Source: Roseicyclus salinarum
GTDB taxonomy: Bacteria > Pseudomonadota > Alphaproteobacteria > Rhodobacterales > Rhodobacteraceae
Direction: 5' to 3'
Assembly (NCBI RefSeq): GCF_029624655.1
Contig: NZ_JARRSA010000005.1
Coordinates: 62,001 to 126,000 of the forward strand
Length of the DNA: 64,000 bases
Made by a program: the position numbers and the translations under genes
Part shown: positions 6,610 through 15,332 of the stretch, in pieces
Numbering within the stretch: position 1 is the first letter of the stretch
Layout of the letters: each line of letters begins with the position of its first letter
The notes under the pieces: generated by a model
What the model was told of the DNA's origin: nothing
Databases searched by the model: none
What the model saw: only the letters and a program-made list of their open reading frames with translations

Positions 6610-7752
6610 ATGACACTCGACGCACGCTTCCCCGGAATATCCGACCTCAAGGCCCGCGCCCGCAGGCGCATCCCGCATTTCGTCTGGGAATACCTCGACA
6701 GCGCGACCGGCACCGAAAGCGTGCATCGCCGCAACCGCGAGGCCTTCGACCGCATCCTGTTCCGCCCCGCCGCCCTGCGCGGCGAGATCAAGCCGGACCT
6801 TTCGACGACCTTCCTCGGCCGCGACTACCCGCTGCCCGTCGGCATCTCGCCCCTTGGCATGTCGGGCCTCGTCTGGCCCGAGGCCGAGCTTCTGCTGGCC
6901 CGCCACGCGGCGCGCGCGGGCATCCCCTACTGCCTGTCGACGGTCGCCACGCGAACGCCCGAGGACCTGAAGGGGGCGCAGGGCGACCAGGGCTGGTTCC
7001 AGATGTATCCGCCGCGCGATCCCGGCATCCGGGACGACATGCTGGCCCGCGCGCGCGGTGCGGGCTTTCACACGCTGATCCTGACGGTCGACGTGCCGGC
7101 CGCCTCGCGCCGCGAGCGGCAGACGCGCGGCGGCCTCGTGCAGCCGCCCCGCCTGACGCCGCGGCTTGCCCTGCAGGTGGCGCGCTGCCCGCAATGGGCG
7201 CTCGGCATCCAGGCGAGCGGGATGCCCCGGATGCGGCTGATGGACAGCTACGCCGACCAGGAGAAGCTGGGCCGCCTGCCCTCCACGGCGCATATCGGCT
7301 ACCTTTTGCGCGCGGCGCCGGACTGGGACTACGTCAAGGTCCTGCGCAAGGCGTGGGACGGCCCCTTCATCGTGAAGGGCGTGCTGGAGGCTGACGTCGC
7401 CGCGCGGGCCGAGGCCGAGGGCGTGGACGCCGTATGGGTCTCGAACCACGCGGGCCGCCAGTTCGACGGCGCGCCCGCGGCCATCGACATCCTCCCCGAG
7501 ATCCGCGAGGCGACAGGGCTGCCGCTGATCCTCGACAGCGGGATCGAGGGGGGGCTCGACATCCTGCGGGCGCTGGCGCTGGGGGCGGATTTCGTGATGC
7601 TCGGCCGCGCATGGCACTACGCGCTCGGGGCGCTGGGGCGCGAGGGGCCGCCGCACCTGCAGGACATGCTCGCCAGGGACATGGTATCGAACATGGCCCA
7701 GATCGGGGCCACGACGGTCGCGGACCTGCCGGACCGCCTAATTCGTGGCTGA
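6610..7752 (+). CDS. lldD: FMN-dependent alpha-hydroxy acid dehydrogenase (L-lactate dehydrogenase)
   Basis: A 380-residue TIM-barrel flavoprotein that oxidises L-lactate or a related 2-hydroxy acid and passes electrons to the respiratory chain. Seen are the N-terminal lid helix with PHFVWEYLDSATG, the FMN-binding PVGISPLGMSGLVWPEAE, QMYPPRD, LTVDVP, FIVKG, and the catalytic histidine in SNHAGRQFDG. The usual Gly after that His is Ala. DSGIEGG and GRAWHYALG bind FMN phosphate. The ATG at 6610 matches the family start. It overlaps the convergent gene by 15 bp. Confidence 0.9.
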   Translation: MTLDARFPGISDLKARARRRIPHFVWEYLDSATGTESVHRRNREAFDRILFRPAALRGEIKPDLSTTFLGRDYPLPVGISPLGMSGLVWPEAELLLARHAARAGIPYCLSTVATRTPEDLKGAQGDQGWFQMYPPRDPGIRDDMLARARGAGFHTLILTVDVPAASRRERQTRGGLVQPPRLTPRLALQVARCPQWALGIQASGMPRMRLMDSYADQEKLGRLPSTAHIGYLLRAAPDWDYVKVLRKAWDGPFIVKGVLEADVAARAEAEGVDAVWVSNHAGRQFDGAPAAIDILPEIREATGLPLILDSGIEGGLDILRALALGADFVMLGRAWHYALGALGREGPPHLQDMLARDMVSNMAQIGATTVADLPDRLIRG

Positions 7753-8217
7753 GGAAGTCCCCGCCTCGCCCGCCACCCGGCCAAGGGGACAGCGCCCGGC
7801 CACCGTGGGGTCGGCGGGAAGGTCGCTTTCGCCGAAGGTCCGGGGGCCGCGGAACGCGGCGGTGGCGGCCCAGCGTTCCAGAAAGGCTAAGGAGCACGAC
7901 GTGTAGGCGACGTCGAGCAGCCGCGTCACATGGCGCATTTCCAGTTCGTAGCGCCCCTCGGCTCCGTCGGTGTCTATCAGGATCACCCAGGGCGTCTTGC
8001 CTGTGAAGGACGCCGCCAGCGCCGCCTGGTGGACGCTGTCGCGCGCCGACACGGTCTCGTCCATGCCGATCTCGATGACATGGCTCGGCGTCTCGCAATC
8101 GACGCTGATGTAGCGCGGCCGCGCATAGCCGTAGACGTCGAAGAACTGCCGCGATTCAGGCTCGGCCCCGCCGATCATGGCGCACAGCATCGCGATGTAG
8201 GTGGACTCCAGCGGCAT
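7738..8217 (-). CDS. hypothetical protein behind a CtrA box
   Basis: A 159-residue protein without membrane segments or signal peptide; I recognise no family. The N-terminal 120 residues look folded (ESTYIAMLCAMIGGAEPESRQFFDVYGYARPRYISVDCETP). The last 35 residues are Gly/Pro/Ala-rich and probably disordered. A perfect TTAA-N7-TTAA CtrA site lies 10 bp upstream of the ATG, suggesting control by the CtrA regulon of cell cycle and motility. Its 3' end overlaps lldD, consistent with a compact native gene. Confidence 0.65.
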   Translation of the reverse strand: MPLESTYIAMLCAMIGGAEPESRQFFDVYGYARPRYISVDCETPSHVIEIGMDETVSARDSVHQAALAASFTGKTPWVILIDTDGAEGRYELEMRHVTRLLDVAYTSCSLAFLERWAATAAFRGPRTFGESDLPADPTVAGRCPLGRVAGEAGTSSATN

Positions 8218-8226
8218 GCCGATACG

Positions 8227-8242
8227 TTAACGAACCGTTAAC
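8227..8242. promoter_or_regulatory. CtrA-binding site
   Basis: TTAA (8227-8230), seven bases, then TTAAC (8238-8242) match the full CtrA consensus TTAA-N7-TTAAC exactly. A third TTAAC half site is at 8258-8262. The pair sits 10 bp from the start of the unknown minus-strand gene and 114 bp from pyc. Confidence 0.65.
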
Positions 8243-8355
8243 GCCGCCGCCACCGCGTTAACGCCTCGGCCGGGCATTGCGTCACAGCATCGGGTTGCCC
8301 AGCCACGGCGCGCGCCCTACAGATTCTGCATCCGCGAAAAGGAGCGCCCTCCCCG

Positions 8356-11300
8356 ATGCCCGAATTCAAGAAGATCCTCGTCGCGAACCGCGGCGAAATC
8401 GCGATCCGCGTGATGCGCGCGGCCAACGAACTCGGCAAGCGGACGGTGGCGGTCTACGCCGAGGAGGACAAGCTGTCCCTCCACCGCTTCAAGGCGGACG
8501 AGGCCTACAAGATCGGCGAGGGGCTGGGCCCGGTCGCGGCCTATCTCTCGATCCCCGAGATCATCCGCGTGGCGAAGATGTGCGGCGCCGACGCGATCCA
8601 TCCGGGCTACGGACTTCTGTCCGAGAACCCCGAATTCGTCGATGCCTGCGCGGCGGCCGGCATCGCCTTCATCGGCCCGAGGGCCGAGACGATGCGCGCG
8701 CTGGGCGACAAGGCCAGCGCACGGCGCGTCGCGATCGAGGCGGGCGTCCCGGTGATCCCGGCGACGGAGGTGCTTGGCGACGACATGAAGGCCATCGCGA
8801 AGGAGGCCGAGGAGGTCGGCTATCCCCTCATGCTCAAGGCGTCGTGGGGCGGCGGCGGGCGCGGGATGCGCCCGATCATGAACGCGAAGGAGCTGGAGGA
8901 GAAGGTCCGCGAGGGCCGGCGCGAGGCCGAGGCCGCGTTCGGCAACGGCGAGGGCTATCTCGAGAAGATGATCCTGCGCGCCCGGCACGTCGAGGTGCAG
9001 ATCCTCGGCGACAGCCACGGCAACATCTACCACCTCTACGAGCGCGACTGCTCGGTGCAGCGGCGCAACCAGAAGGTCGTGGAGCGCGCGCCCGCCCCCT
9101 ACCTCTCGGAGGCCCAGCGCGAGGAGCTGTGCCTTCTTGGCAAGAAGATCTGCGAGCATGTGAACTACCAGTGCGCGGGCACCGTCGAGTTCCTGATGGA
9201 TATGGACACCGGCGCCTTCTACTTCATCGAGGTGAACCCCCGCGTGCAGGTCGAGCACACTGTGACGGAGGAAGTCACCGGCATCGACATCGTGCGCGCG
9301 CAGATCCTGATCACCGAGGGCAAGTCGCTGGTGGAGGCCACGGGCGTCGCCTCGCAATACGACATCAAGCTCGACGGCCACGCGATCCAGTGCCGCATCA
9401 CGACCGAGGACCCGACCAACAACTTCATTCCCGACTACGGGCGGATCACGGCCTACCGGGGCGCGACGGGCATGGGCATCCGCCTCGACGGGGGCACGGC
9501 CTATTCGGGCGCGGTCATCACGCGCTATTACGACTCGCTTCTGGAGAAGGTCACGGCCTGGGCGCCGACGCCCGAGGCCGCCATCGCGCGGATGGACCGC
9601 GCGCTGCGCGAGTTCCGCATCCGCGGCGTGTCCACCAATATCGCCTTCGTCGAGAACCTTCTGAAGCACCCGACGTTCCTGAACTACCAGTACACCACCA
9701 AGTTCATCGACGAGACGCCCGAGCTTTTCGATTTCAAGCCGCGCCGCGACCGCGCGACGCGCATCCTGACCTACATCGCCGACATCACCGTGAACGGGCA
9801 CCCCGAGACCGAGGGCCGGCCCCGTCCGCGGGCCGAGATCAAGGATCCCAAACCCCCCGGCCTGCGGGTCGAAACGCCCGCGATGGGCACGCGCCAGCTT
9901 CTGGAGGAGAACGGCCCCGAGGCGGTCGCAACGTGGATGAAGGAGCAAAAGCGCCTTCTGATCACCGACACGACGATGCGCGACGGCCACCAGTCGCTTC
10001 TCGCGACGCGGATGCGGTCGATCGACATGATCAAGGCCGCGCCGGCCTACGCGGCGAACCTGCCCGGCCTGTTCTCGGTGGAATGCTGGGGCGGCGCCAC
10101 CTTCGACGTGGCTTACCGCTTCCTGCAGGAATGCCCCTGGCAGCGCCTGCGCGACATTCGCGCGGCGATGCCCAACATCATGACGCAGATGCTTCTGCGG
10201 GGCGCCAACGGGGTGGGCTATACGAACTATCCCGACAACGTCGTGCAGGCCTTCGTCAAGCAGGCAGCCGAGAGCGGGGTGGACGTCTTCCGCGTCTTCG
10301 ACAGCCTCAACTGGGTCGAGAACATGCGCGTCTCGATGGACGCGGTGCTGGAGACGGGCAAGATCTGCGAGGGCACGATCTGCTACACCGGCAACATCCT
10401 CGATCCCGACCGGGCGAAATACGACCTGAAATACTACGTCAGGATGGCCAGGGACCTCGAGGCGGCGGGCGCGCATGTGCTGGGCCTGAAGGACATGGCG
10501 GGCCTTCTGAAGCCCGCGGCGGCCGCCGTCCTGATCCCCGCCCTCAAGGATGCCGTGGACCTGCCGATCCACTTCCATACCCACGACACCGCCGGCATCG
10601 CCTGCGGCACGATCCTCGAGGCCTCGGCCGCGGGCGTCGACGCGGTCGACTGCGCGATGGACGCGCTTTCGGGCAACACGAGCCAGGCGACGCTCGGCAC
10701 GATCGTGGAGGCGCTGTCCTTCACCGAGCGCGACACCGGCCTCGACATCGGCGCGATCCGCGAGATTTCGGATTACTGGGAGGCGGTGCGCGCCCATTAC
10801 GCCGCCTTCGAAAGCGGGATGCAGGCGCCGGCCTCGGAGGTCTACCTGCACGAGATGCCAGGGGGGCAGTTCACCAACCTCAAGGCGCAGGCGCGTTCGA
10901 TGGGGCTGGAGGATCGCTGGCACGAGGTCGCGCACATGTATGCCGACGTGAACCGCATGTTCGGCGACATCGTGAAGGTCACGCCCTCCTCGAAGGTCGT
11001 GGGCGACATGGCGCTGATGATGGTCTCGCAGGGCCTGACGCGCGAGGACGTGGAAAACCCGGCAAAGGACGTCTCCTTCCCGGACAGCGTCATCGACATG
11101 ATGCGCGGAAACCTCGGCCAGCCCCCCGGAGGCTTCCCGCCCGGCATCCTCAAGAAGGTGCTGAAGGACGAGCAGCCGATCCTCGAGCGGCCCGGCAAGC
11201 ATGTGCCGCCCGTCGACCTCGAGAAGACGCGCGCGGAGGTGGCGAAAACCCTCGACACCGAAATCGATGACGAGGACCTGATGGGCTACATGATGTATCC

Positions 11301-11799
11301 CAAGGTCTTCAGCGACTACGCGACGCGCCACAAGGACTACGGTCCGGTGCGAGCCCTGCCGACCCGGACCTTCTTCTACGGCATGGAACCCGGCGAGGAG
11401 ATCGAGGCCGAGATCGACCCCGGCGTGCGCCTCGTCGTGCAGCTTCAGGCCATCGGCGACACCAACGAGGAAGGCGAGGCCAAGGTCTTCTTCGAGCTGA
11501 ACGGCCAGCCGCGCACGATCCGCGTCCCGAACCGCCGGGTCGCCGCCACCCACGCCAAGCGTGCCAAGGCCGAGACGGGCAACCCCGCCCATGTCGGGGC
11601 GCCGATGCCGGGCGTGGTGGCGACCGTGTCGGTCTCGGCCGGGCAGAAGGTGAAGGAGGGCGACCTGTTGCTGACCATCGAGGCGATGAAGATGGAAACG
11701 GGCCTGCACGCCGAGCGCGACGCGACCGTGAAGGTCGTTCACGTCGCCGCCGGCGGCCAGATCGACGCGAAGGACCTTCTCGTCGAACTGGAGCCTTAA
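8356..11799 (+). CDS. pyc: pyruvate carboxylase
   Basis: A 1147-residue biotin enzyme that makes oxaloacetate from pyruvate, bicarbonate and ATP (anaplerosis, gluconeogenesis). Domains in order: biotin carboxylase (1-450) with the ATP-grasp loop KASWGGGGRGM and FIEVNPRVQVEH; carboxyltransferase (about 535-810) with DTTMRDGHQSLLATR and the metal ligands in HFHTHDTAG; the allosteric/PYC linker; and a C-terminal biotinyl domain with the biotinylated lysine in EAMKMET (about Lys1112). Length equals the usual single-chain type. AAAAGGAGC lies upstream of the ATG. Confidence 0.98.
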   Translation: MPEFKKILVANRGEIAIRVMRAANELGKRTVAVYAEEDKLSLHRFKADEAYKIGEGLGPVAAYLSIPEIIRVAKMCGADAIHPGYGLLSENPEFVDACAAAGIAFIGPRAETMRALGDKASARRVAIEAGVPVIPATEVLGDDMKAIAKEAEEVGYPLMLKASWGGGGRGMRPIMNAKELEEKVREGRREAEAAFGNGEGYLEKMILRARHVEVQILGDSHGNIYHLYERDCSVQRRNQKVVERAPAPYLSEAQREELCLLGKKICEHVNYQCAGTVEFLMDMDTGAFYFIEVNPRVQVEHTVTEEVTGIDIVRAQILITEGKSLVEATGVASQYDIKLDGHAIQCRITTEDPTNNFIPDYGRITAYRGATGMGIRLDGGTAYSGAVITRYYDSLLEKVTAWAPTPEAAIARMDRALREFRIRGVSTNIAFVENLLKHPTFLNYQYTTKFIDETPELFDFKPRRDRATRILTYIADITVNGHPETEGRPRPRAEIKDPKPPGLRVETPAMGTRQLLEENGPEAVATWMKEQKRLLITDTTMRDGHQSLLATRMRSIDMIKAAPAYAANLPGLFSVECWGGATFDVAYRFLQECPWQRLRDIRAAMPNIMTQMLLRGANGVGYTNYPDNVVQAFVKQAAESGVDVFRVFDSLNWVENMRVSMDAVLETGKICEGTICYTGNILDPDRAKYDLKYYVRMARDLEAAGAHVLGLKDMAGLLKPAAAAVLIPALKDAVDLPIHFHTHDTAGIACGTILEASAAGVDAVDCAMDALSGNTSQATLGTIVEALSFTERDTGLDIGAIREISDYWEAVRAHYAAFESGMQAPASEVYLHEMPGGQFTNLKAQARSMGLEDRWHEVAHMYADVNRMFGDIVKVTPSSKVVGDMALMMVSQGLTREDVENPAKDVSFPDSVIDMMRGNLGQPPGGFPPGILKKVLKDEQPILERPGKHVPPVDLEKTRAEVAKTLDTEIDDEDLMGYMMYPKVFSDYATRHKDYGPVRALPTRTFFYGMEPGEEIEAEIDPGVRLVVQLQAIGDTNEEGEAKVFFELNGQPRTIRVPNRRVAATHAKRAKAETGNPAHVGAPMPGVVATVSVSAGQKVKEGDLLLTIEAMKMETGLHAERDATVKVVHVAAGGQIDAKDLLVELEP

Positions 11800-11801
11800 G
11801 C

Positions 11802-11832
11802 GCGCGGCGGATTTCCGCGCACTGCCCTTTTT
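11802..11832 (+). terminator. weak terminator after pyc
   Basis: GCGCGG (11802-11807) pairs with CCGCGC (11815-11820). Five T residues follow at 11828-11832, seven bases from the stem, so efficiency is uncertain. Confidence 0.4.
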
Positions 11833-11892
11833 GCGCCCGATTGCACCGTTAACCATGATCTTTGCCGATCATCTGACAGGGAAACCGGTGCC

Positions 11893-12588
11893 ATGGGCGC
11901 AGCTTCGTTCATCCGCTCCGAAACGGGCGCCGTCACCGTCGACTGGGTCGTGCTGGCGGCCGGCATCGCCGGGCTTGGGCTGGCGACGATGGCGCTGGTG
12001 TCGAGCGGGATCGAAACGCTCTCGGGCGAGACGAACTCGGCGCTGACGGGCATCAGCATCTCCGCAGCCTTTCCCGCCGCCTTCGAAGCGGTGCAGCTTG
12101 CGGCCTCGGATTTCACGGCGGGTTTGCGCGGGGCATGGACGGGCGGCACCGTGGCCGACGCGGGCGGCGCGATCGGCGAGGTCCTCAAGGTGGGCCGGGG
12201 CGACACGGCCGAACTGACGCTCACGGTCCCGCCGGGCGCGTCCCAGGCGGTCTTCACCTTCGACCTGATCGGCGGAGACAGCCTCGACAACGAGAGCGCC
12301 ACGATCATGATAAACGGAACGCCCGTCAGCGTCGCGACGGGCAACTTCGGATCGATCGCGTGGAACAACGTCGACGTGCCCGGCGTCACTGTCGAGACGC
12401 AGGTGCGAAGCCAGGGCACCCAGCTTGGCGGGTCCTACGAAGACGGCTGGAACGATTCGGTCACGACGGTCAGCATCGTCGTGGACAATGCCGGCGGGGA
12501 CGTCACGCTCGGCGTGCTGTCCGACACCAACCAGGCGCTGGACGACGAGTTTTTCGGCATCGACAACGTGACGGCCGAAGCGCGCTGA
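11893..12588 (+). CDS. Flp-prepilin-like protein with beta-rich C-terminal domain (copy 1)
   Basis: 231 residues. A short N-terminus is followed by TGAVTVDW and a single hydrophobic helix (about 17-40). G, four residues, then D-W parallels the class IVb prepilin site (G, four residues, E-Y/F). The remaining 185 residues alternate as in a beta-sandwich, with GGDSLDNESATIMING in the middle and a FGIDNVTAEAR end. The same architecture recurs in the next two genes. I infer a secreted, membrane-anchored or pilus-associated surface protein; no function is proven. A TTAACC half CtrA site is at 11849. Confidence 0.75.
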   Translation: MGAASFIRSETGAVTVDWVVLAAGIAGLGLATMALVSSGIETLSGETNSALTGISISAAFPAAFEAVQLAASDFTAGLRGAWTGGTVADAGGAIGEVLKVGRGDTAELTLTVPPGASQAVFTFDLIGGDSLDNESATIMINGTPVSVATGNFGSIAWNNVDVPGVTVETQVRSQGTQLGGSYEDGWNDSVTTVSIVVDNAGGDVTLGVLSDTNQALDDEFFGIDNVTAEAR

Positions 12589-12739
12589 GCGCCGCCTGAC
12601 GCCTCCGCGCCCCGCCCCGGTCGCAATCCCCACACCTCCGTGGCGCAGGAAGGGCGTGGGAAGGTACGAATCGAACCGAAATTTGGACACCTTGAAATCG
12701 GATGAAGCGTGCCGGGGGGCATGACGAAGGAACGAGTCG

Positions 12740-13495
12740 ATGAGAGGCATTTGTGTGCGCCGCATCCTGAACGAAGTGCCCGGCTACCTCCGCAGCGAAA
12801 GCGGGGCGGCGACGTCCGACTGGGTCGTGATGTCCAGCGCCACCGTCGGGATCGGCCTTGCCGTGATGTTCGTCATGACGCCGGGCGTCGAGCGGGCGTC
12901 GGGCGAGATCGCCGAAACCGTCGGCGCGATCATGACGGCGGCCGACGCGGTGCTGGCACGACACGGGTTCGACGATGGCATGGGGCCTTGGTCGGGCGGC
13001 GAGATAATGGACGTGCCAGGCTTCGGCAACATGCTGGTGCTCGACCGCAACGACAACCGCGGCGCGATCGGCGCGTCGGCGAGGCTCAGCATCGACCCCG
13101 ACGCGCCCTATGCCGTCGTCGAGTTCGACATGGCCTTCATCGACAGCTGGGACAACGAGACGGCGCAGGTCTACCTGAACGGCGAGGCAGTGGCGGTCGG
13201 CACCTTCACCCACCTCGATCATCCGCGCTTCGATACCGGCAACCTTCCGCCGCAGATGCGCGACCTCGGCGTCGTCGCCATCGACTTCGGCGAGCCCTCC
13301 ACGGTCGAGGGCGGCTATTTCAGGCCCGGCCAGGGAAGCCGGTTCGTCGATCACGTCCAGCCGGTCCGCATCGTCGTGGAGACCAACGGCGCAAGTGAGC
13401 TGGATCTCGGTTTCGGGACCAACCTCAACTCGGGCTACCGCGACGAATCGCTCGGCATCGATAATATCGTGGTGTCCTCGGCGCAGTCACGGTAG
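12740..13495 (+). CDS. Flp-prepilin-like protein with beta-rich C-terminal domain (copy 2)
   Basis: 251 residues, a diverged paralogue of the flanking two genes. It has the SGAATSDW prepilin-like site, one hydrophobic helix (about 30-50), then a beta-rich domain with FIDSWDNETAQVYLNG and the terminal LGIDNIVV. DSWDNE-type strands are common in bacterial extracellular jelly-roll modules. It carries an extra segment (about residues 170-215) around FGEPSTVEGGYFRPGQG that the other copies lack. AAGGAA precedes the ATG at 12740. It is 151 bp from copy 1, so separate transcription is possible. Confidence 0.72.
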   Translation: MRGICVRRILNEVPGYLRSESGAATSDWVVMSSATVGIGLAVMFVMTPGVERASGEIAETVGAIMTAADAVLARHGFDDGMGPWSGGEIMDVPGFGNMLVLDRNDNRGAIGASARLSIDPDAPYAVVEFDMAFIDSWDNETAQVYLNGEAVAVGTFTHLDHPRFDTGNLPPQMRDLGVVAIDFGEPSTVEGGYFRPGQGSRFVDHVQPVRIVVETNGASELDLGFGTNLNSGYRDESLGIDNIVVSSAQSR

Positions 13496-13599
13496 CGCGC
13501 GCCGCACCGTTTCCCGCCGTCTTCGGCAAGGTCCTGCCATCTCTGCGCCATTATGTGCTGAAACACGTGTGTCCCGTGATGATTGGAAGGAGTGACGCC

Positions 13600-14271
13600 G
13601 TGTTCCGGCAATTTCTTCAGGACGACAGCGGGGCAGTGACGGTCGACTGGGTCATCCTGACAGCCGCCGTCACGGGCCTGGCCATCGCGGTGGCCGTCGT
13701 CGTGTCGGGCGGCGTCGAGGCGCTGTCGACCGAGACGGGCGACGCATTGTCCGGCATGTCCATCCAGACCGCCTTCGCGCAGGCCGCTGACCGGCTGTCG
13801 ACCGACTTCTCCGACGGCCTCGGCGGCTTCGTCGGGGGTACCGTGGCAAGCATCATCGGCTTCGGCGAAGTGCTGCAACTGGGACCACTGGAATCGACGC
13901 AGACAGCCTTCGCGGTTCCCGAAGGCGCGACCACGGCGACCATCACCTTCGACATGCTCGGCGTCGACGACCTGTCGGGCGAAGCCGCCTCGATCATGAT
14001 CAACGGACAGGTCGTGGCGGTCTATGCCGACAACCACGGCACGATCACCACCACGGACGGCGGCGTCTCCGGTGTGAGCGTGTCCGTCAGCCAGCTCTAC
14101 AGCAACGACGCGGTGGGGGGCGGCAGCCACGGCAACGACAGCCGCGCGACCTACACGATCACCGTTTCCGACCCCGGCGAGACGGTGACCTTCGGCGTCA
14201 CCTCGGGCACCGCTCAGCCGATTTCGGAGGAATTCTTCGCGATCGACGACGTGAATTTCGAGGCGCGCTGA
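13600..14271 (+). CDS. Flp-prepilin-like protein with beta-rich C-terminal domain (copy 3)
   Basis: 223 residues, closest to copy 1. The N-terminus MFRQFLQDDSGAVTVDW is followed by one hydrophobic helix. The beta-rich domain contains FDMLGVDDLSGEAASIMING and ends FFAIDDVNFEAR. I chose the GTG at 13600 because GGAAGGAG lies 7 bases upstream; upstream ATG codons (13555, 13579) would add residues absent from copy 1. The short basic N-terminus before the G-x4-D-W site then matches Flp prepilin leaders in length. Confidence 0.72.
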   Translation: MFRQFLQDDSGAVTVDWVILTAAVTGLAIAVAVVVSGGVEALSTETGDALSGMSIQTAFAQAADRLSTDFSDGLGGFVGGTVASIIGFGEVLQLGPLESTQTAFAVPEGATTATITFDMLGVDDLSGEAASIMINGQVVAVYADNHGTITTTDGGVSGVSVSVSQLYSNDAVGGGSHGNDSRATYTITVSDPGETVTFGVTSGTAQPISEEFFAIDDVNFEAR

Positions 14272-14353
14272 CCGGGTGCATCCAGTCCTGCCGCGCGTGC
14301 ATTTTCCGCTTGCAGAGGCGGACGGCTCGCCCTAAACACCGGCTCCACAGCGA

Positions 14354-14428
14354 GCGGGTGTAGCTCAGGGGTAGAGCATTACCTTGCCAAGGTAAGGGTC
14401 GTGAGTTCGAATCTCATCACCCGCTCCA
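14354..14428 (+). tRNA. tRNA-Gly (GCC)
   Basis: A 75-nt cloverleaf with encoded CCA. The acceptor GCGGGTG pairs with CACCCGC. The anticodon stem-loop ACCTTGCCAAGGT carries GCC. The T arm is GTGAG-TTCGAATC-TCAT. A GCCGC/GCGGC hairpin follows near 14468. Confidence 0.97.
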
Positions 14429-14710
14429 GATACAACGGCCGGACATGACGGCCATGTGGGACGGACCCGCCGCAAGATGCGGCAATCCTCCGCAAAAATC
14501 CGAAAGACATCGTTGACAGATCGCGGTGCGCGGCCCTTCCGGCCGGCACCGTCGGCAGTCCGCGGCGGCCCCAGCCTGCCCCCATCGCCTCGGGCGACCC
14601 TGCGCGCTGGCGACACGCCCCCGGAACGTCCGCCGCTCCGTTCCCGCGATCCGGCTTTCCAAGCGGGAACGCCGGCACTATAAGCGGCGCGCCGTAGCCG
14701 GAGAAAACCC
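14429..14710. other. intergenic region between tRNA-Gly and hisB
   Basis: 282 bp. Apart from the hairpin just after the tRNA near 14468 and the hisB ribosome site (GGAGAAAA), I see no gene or repeat. Short reading frames here lack ribosome sites. Confidence 0.5.
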
Positions 14711-15298
14711 ATGCGAAGCGCGACCATAGCCCGCACCACAGCGGAAACCGGGATCTCCGTCGAGATAGACCTCGACGGGTCGGGCACCTACGACAACGCC
14801 ACGGGGGTCGGCTTCTTCGACCACATGCTCGACCAGCTCGCCCGCCACGCCCTGATCGACATGAAGGTGCGCTGCGAGGGCGACCTGCACATCGACGATC
14901 ACCACACGGTCGAGGATGTCGGCATCGCGCTCGGGCAGGCGCTGAGCCGCGCGCTCGGCGACAAGCGCGGCATCCGGCGCTACGGAAGCTTCCACCTCGC
15001 GATGGACGACGCGCTGGTGCGCGCGGCCCTGGACCTGTCGGGCCGCCCCTACCTCGTGTGGGACCTCGAATTCCCCACCGCGAAGATCGGCACCTTCGAC
15101 ACCGAGCTGGTGCGCGAATTCTTCCAGGCGTTCTCCACGCATGGGGGCATCACGCTTCATGTCACGCGGCTTGCCGGCATCAACAGCCACCACATCGCCG
15201 AGGCCGCCTTCAAGGCGGTTGCGCGGGCGCTGCGCGACGCCGTGGAGGCCGATCCGCGCAAGTCCGACGCGATCCCCTCGACCAAGGGCACGCTCTGA
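14711..15298 (+). CDS. hisB: imidazoleglycerol-phosphate dehydratase
   Basis: A 195-residue monofunctional HisB that dehydrates imidazole glycerol phosphate to imidazole acetol phosphate in histidine synthesis. The Mn-binding motifs are visible: [31 protein letters not shown] near residue 65, and the second-half repeat [13 protein letters not shown] near 155. It lacks the phosphatase half found in enterobacteria. GGAG lies upstream of the ATG. It begins the histidine gene run and is 34 bp from hisH. Confidence 0.97.
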   Translation: MRSATIARTTAETGISVEIDLDGSGTYDNATGVGFFDHMLDQLARHALIDMKVRCEGDLHIDDHHTVEDVGIALGQALSRALGDKRGIRRYGSFHLAMDDALVRAALDLSGRPYLVWDLEFPTAKIGTFDTELVREFFQAFSTHGGITLHVTRLAGINSHHIAEAAFKAVARALRDAVEADPRKSDAIPSTKGTL

Positions 15299-15332
15299 GC
15301 GCGGGCGCGCGGGGCGAGCACGGGAAGACAGA

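Noticed and set aside
8317-11856. 1179-residue minus-strand reading frame opposite pyc
   Set aside because: It mirrors pyc codon structure in a G+C-rich gene, is rich in Arg, His, Val and Asp repeats without motifs, and has no ribosome site. pyc is unmistakable on the other strand.
11893-14271. A complete Tad/Flp pilus locus
   Set aside because: Only pilin-like proteins are present. No TadA ATPase, CpaC secretin or TadV peptidase is found in the window.
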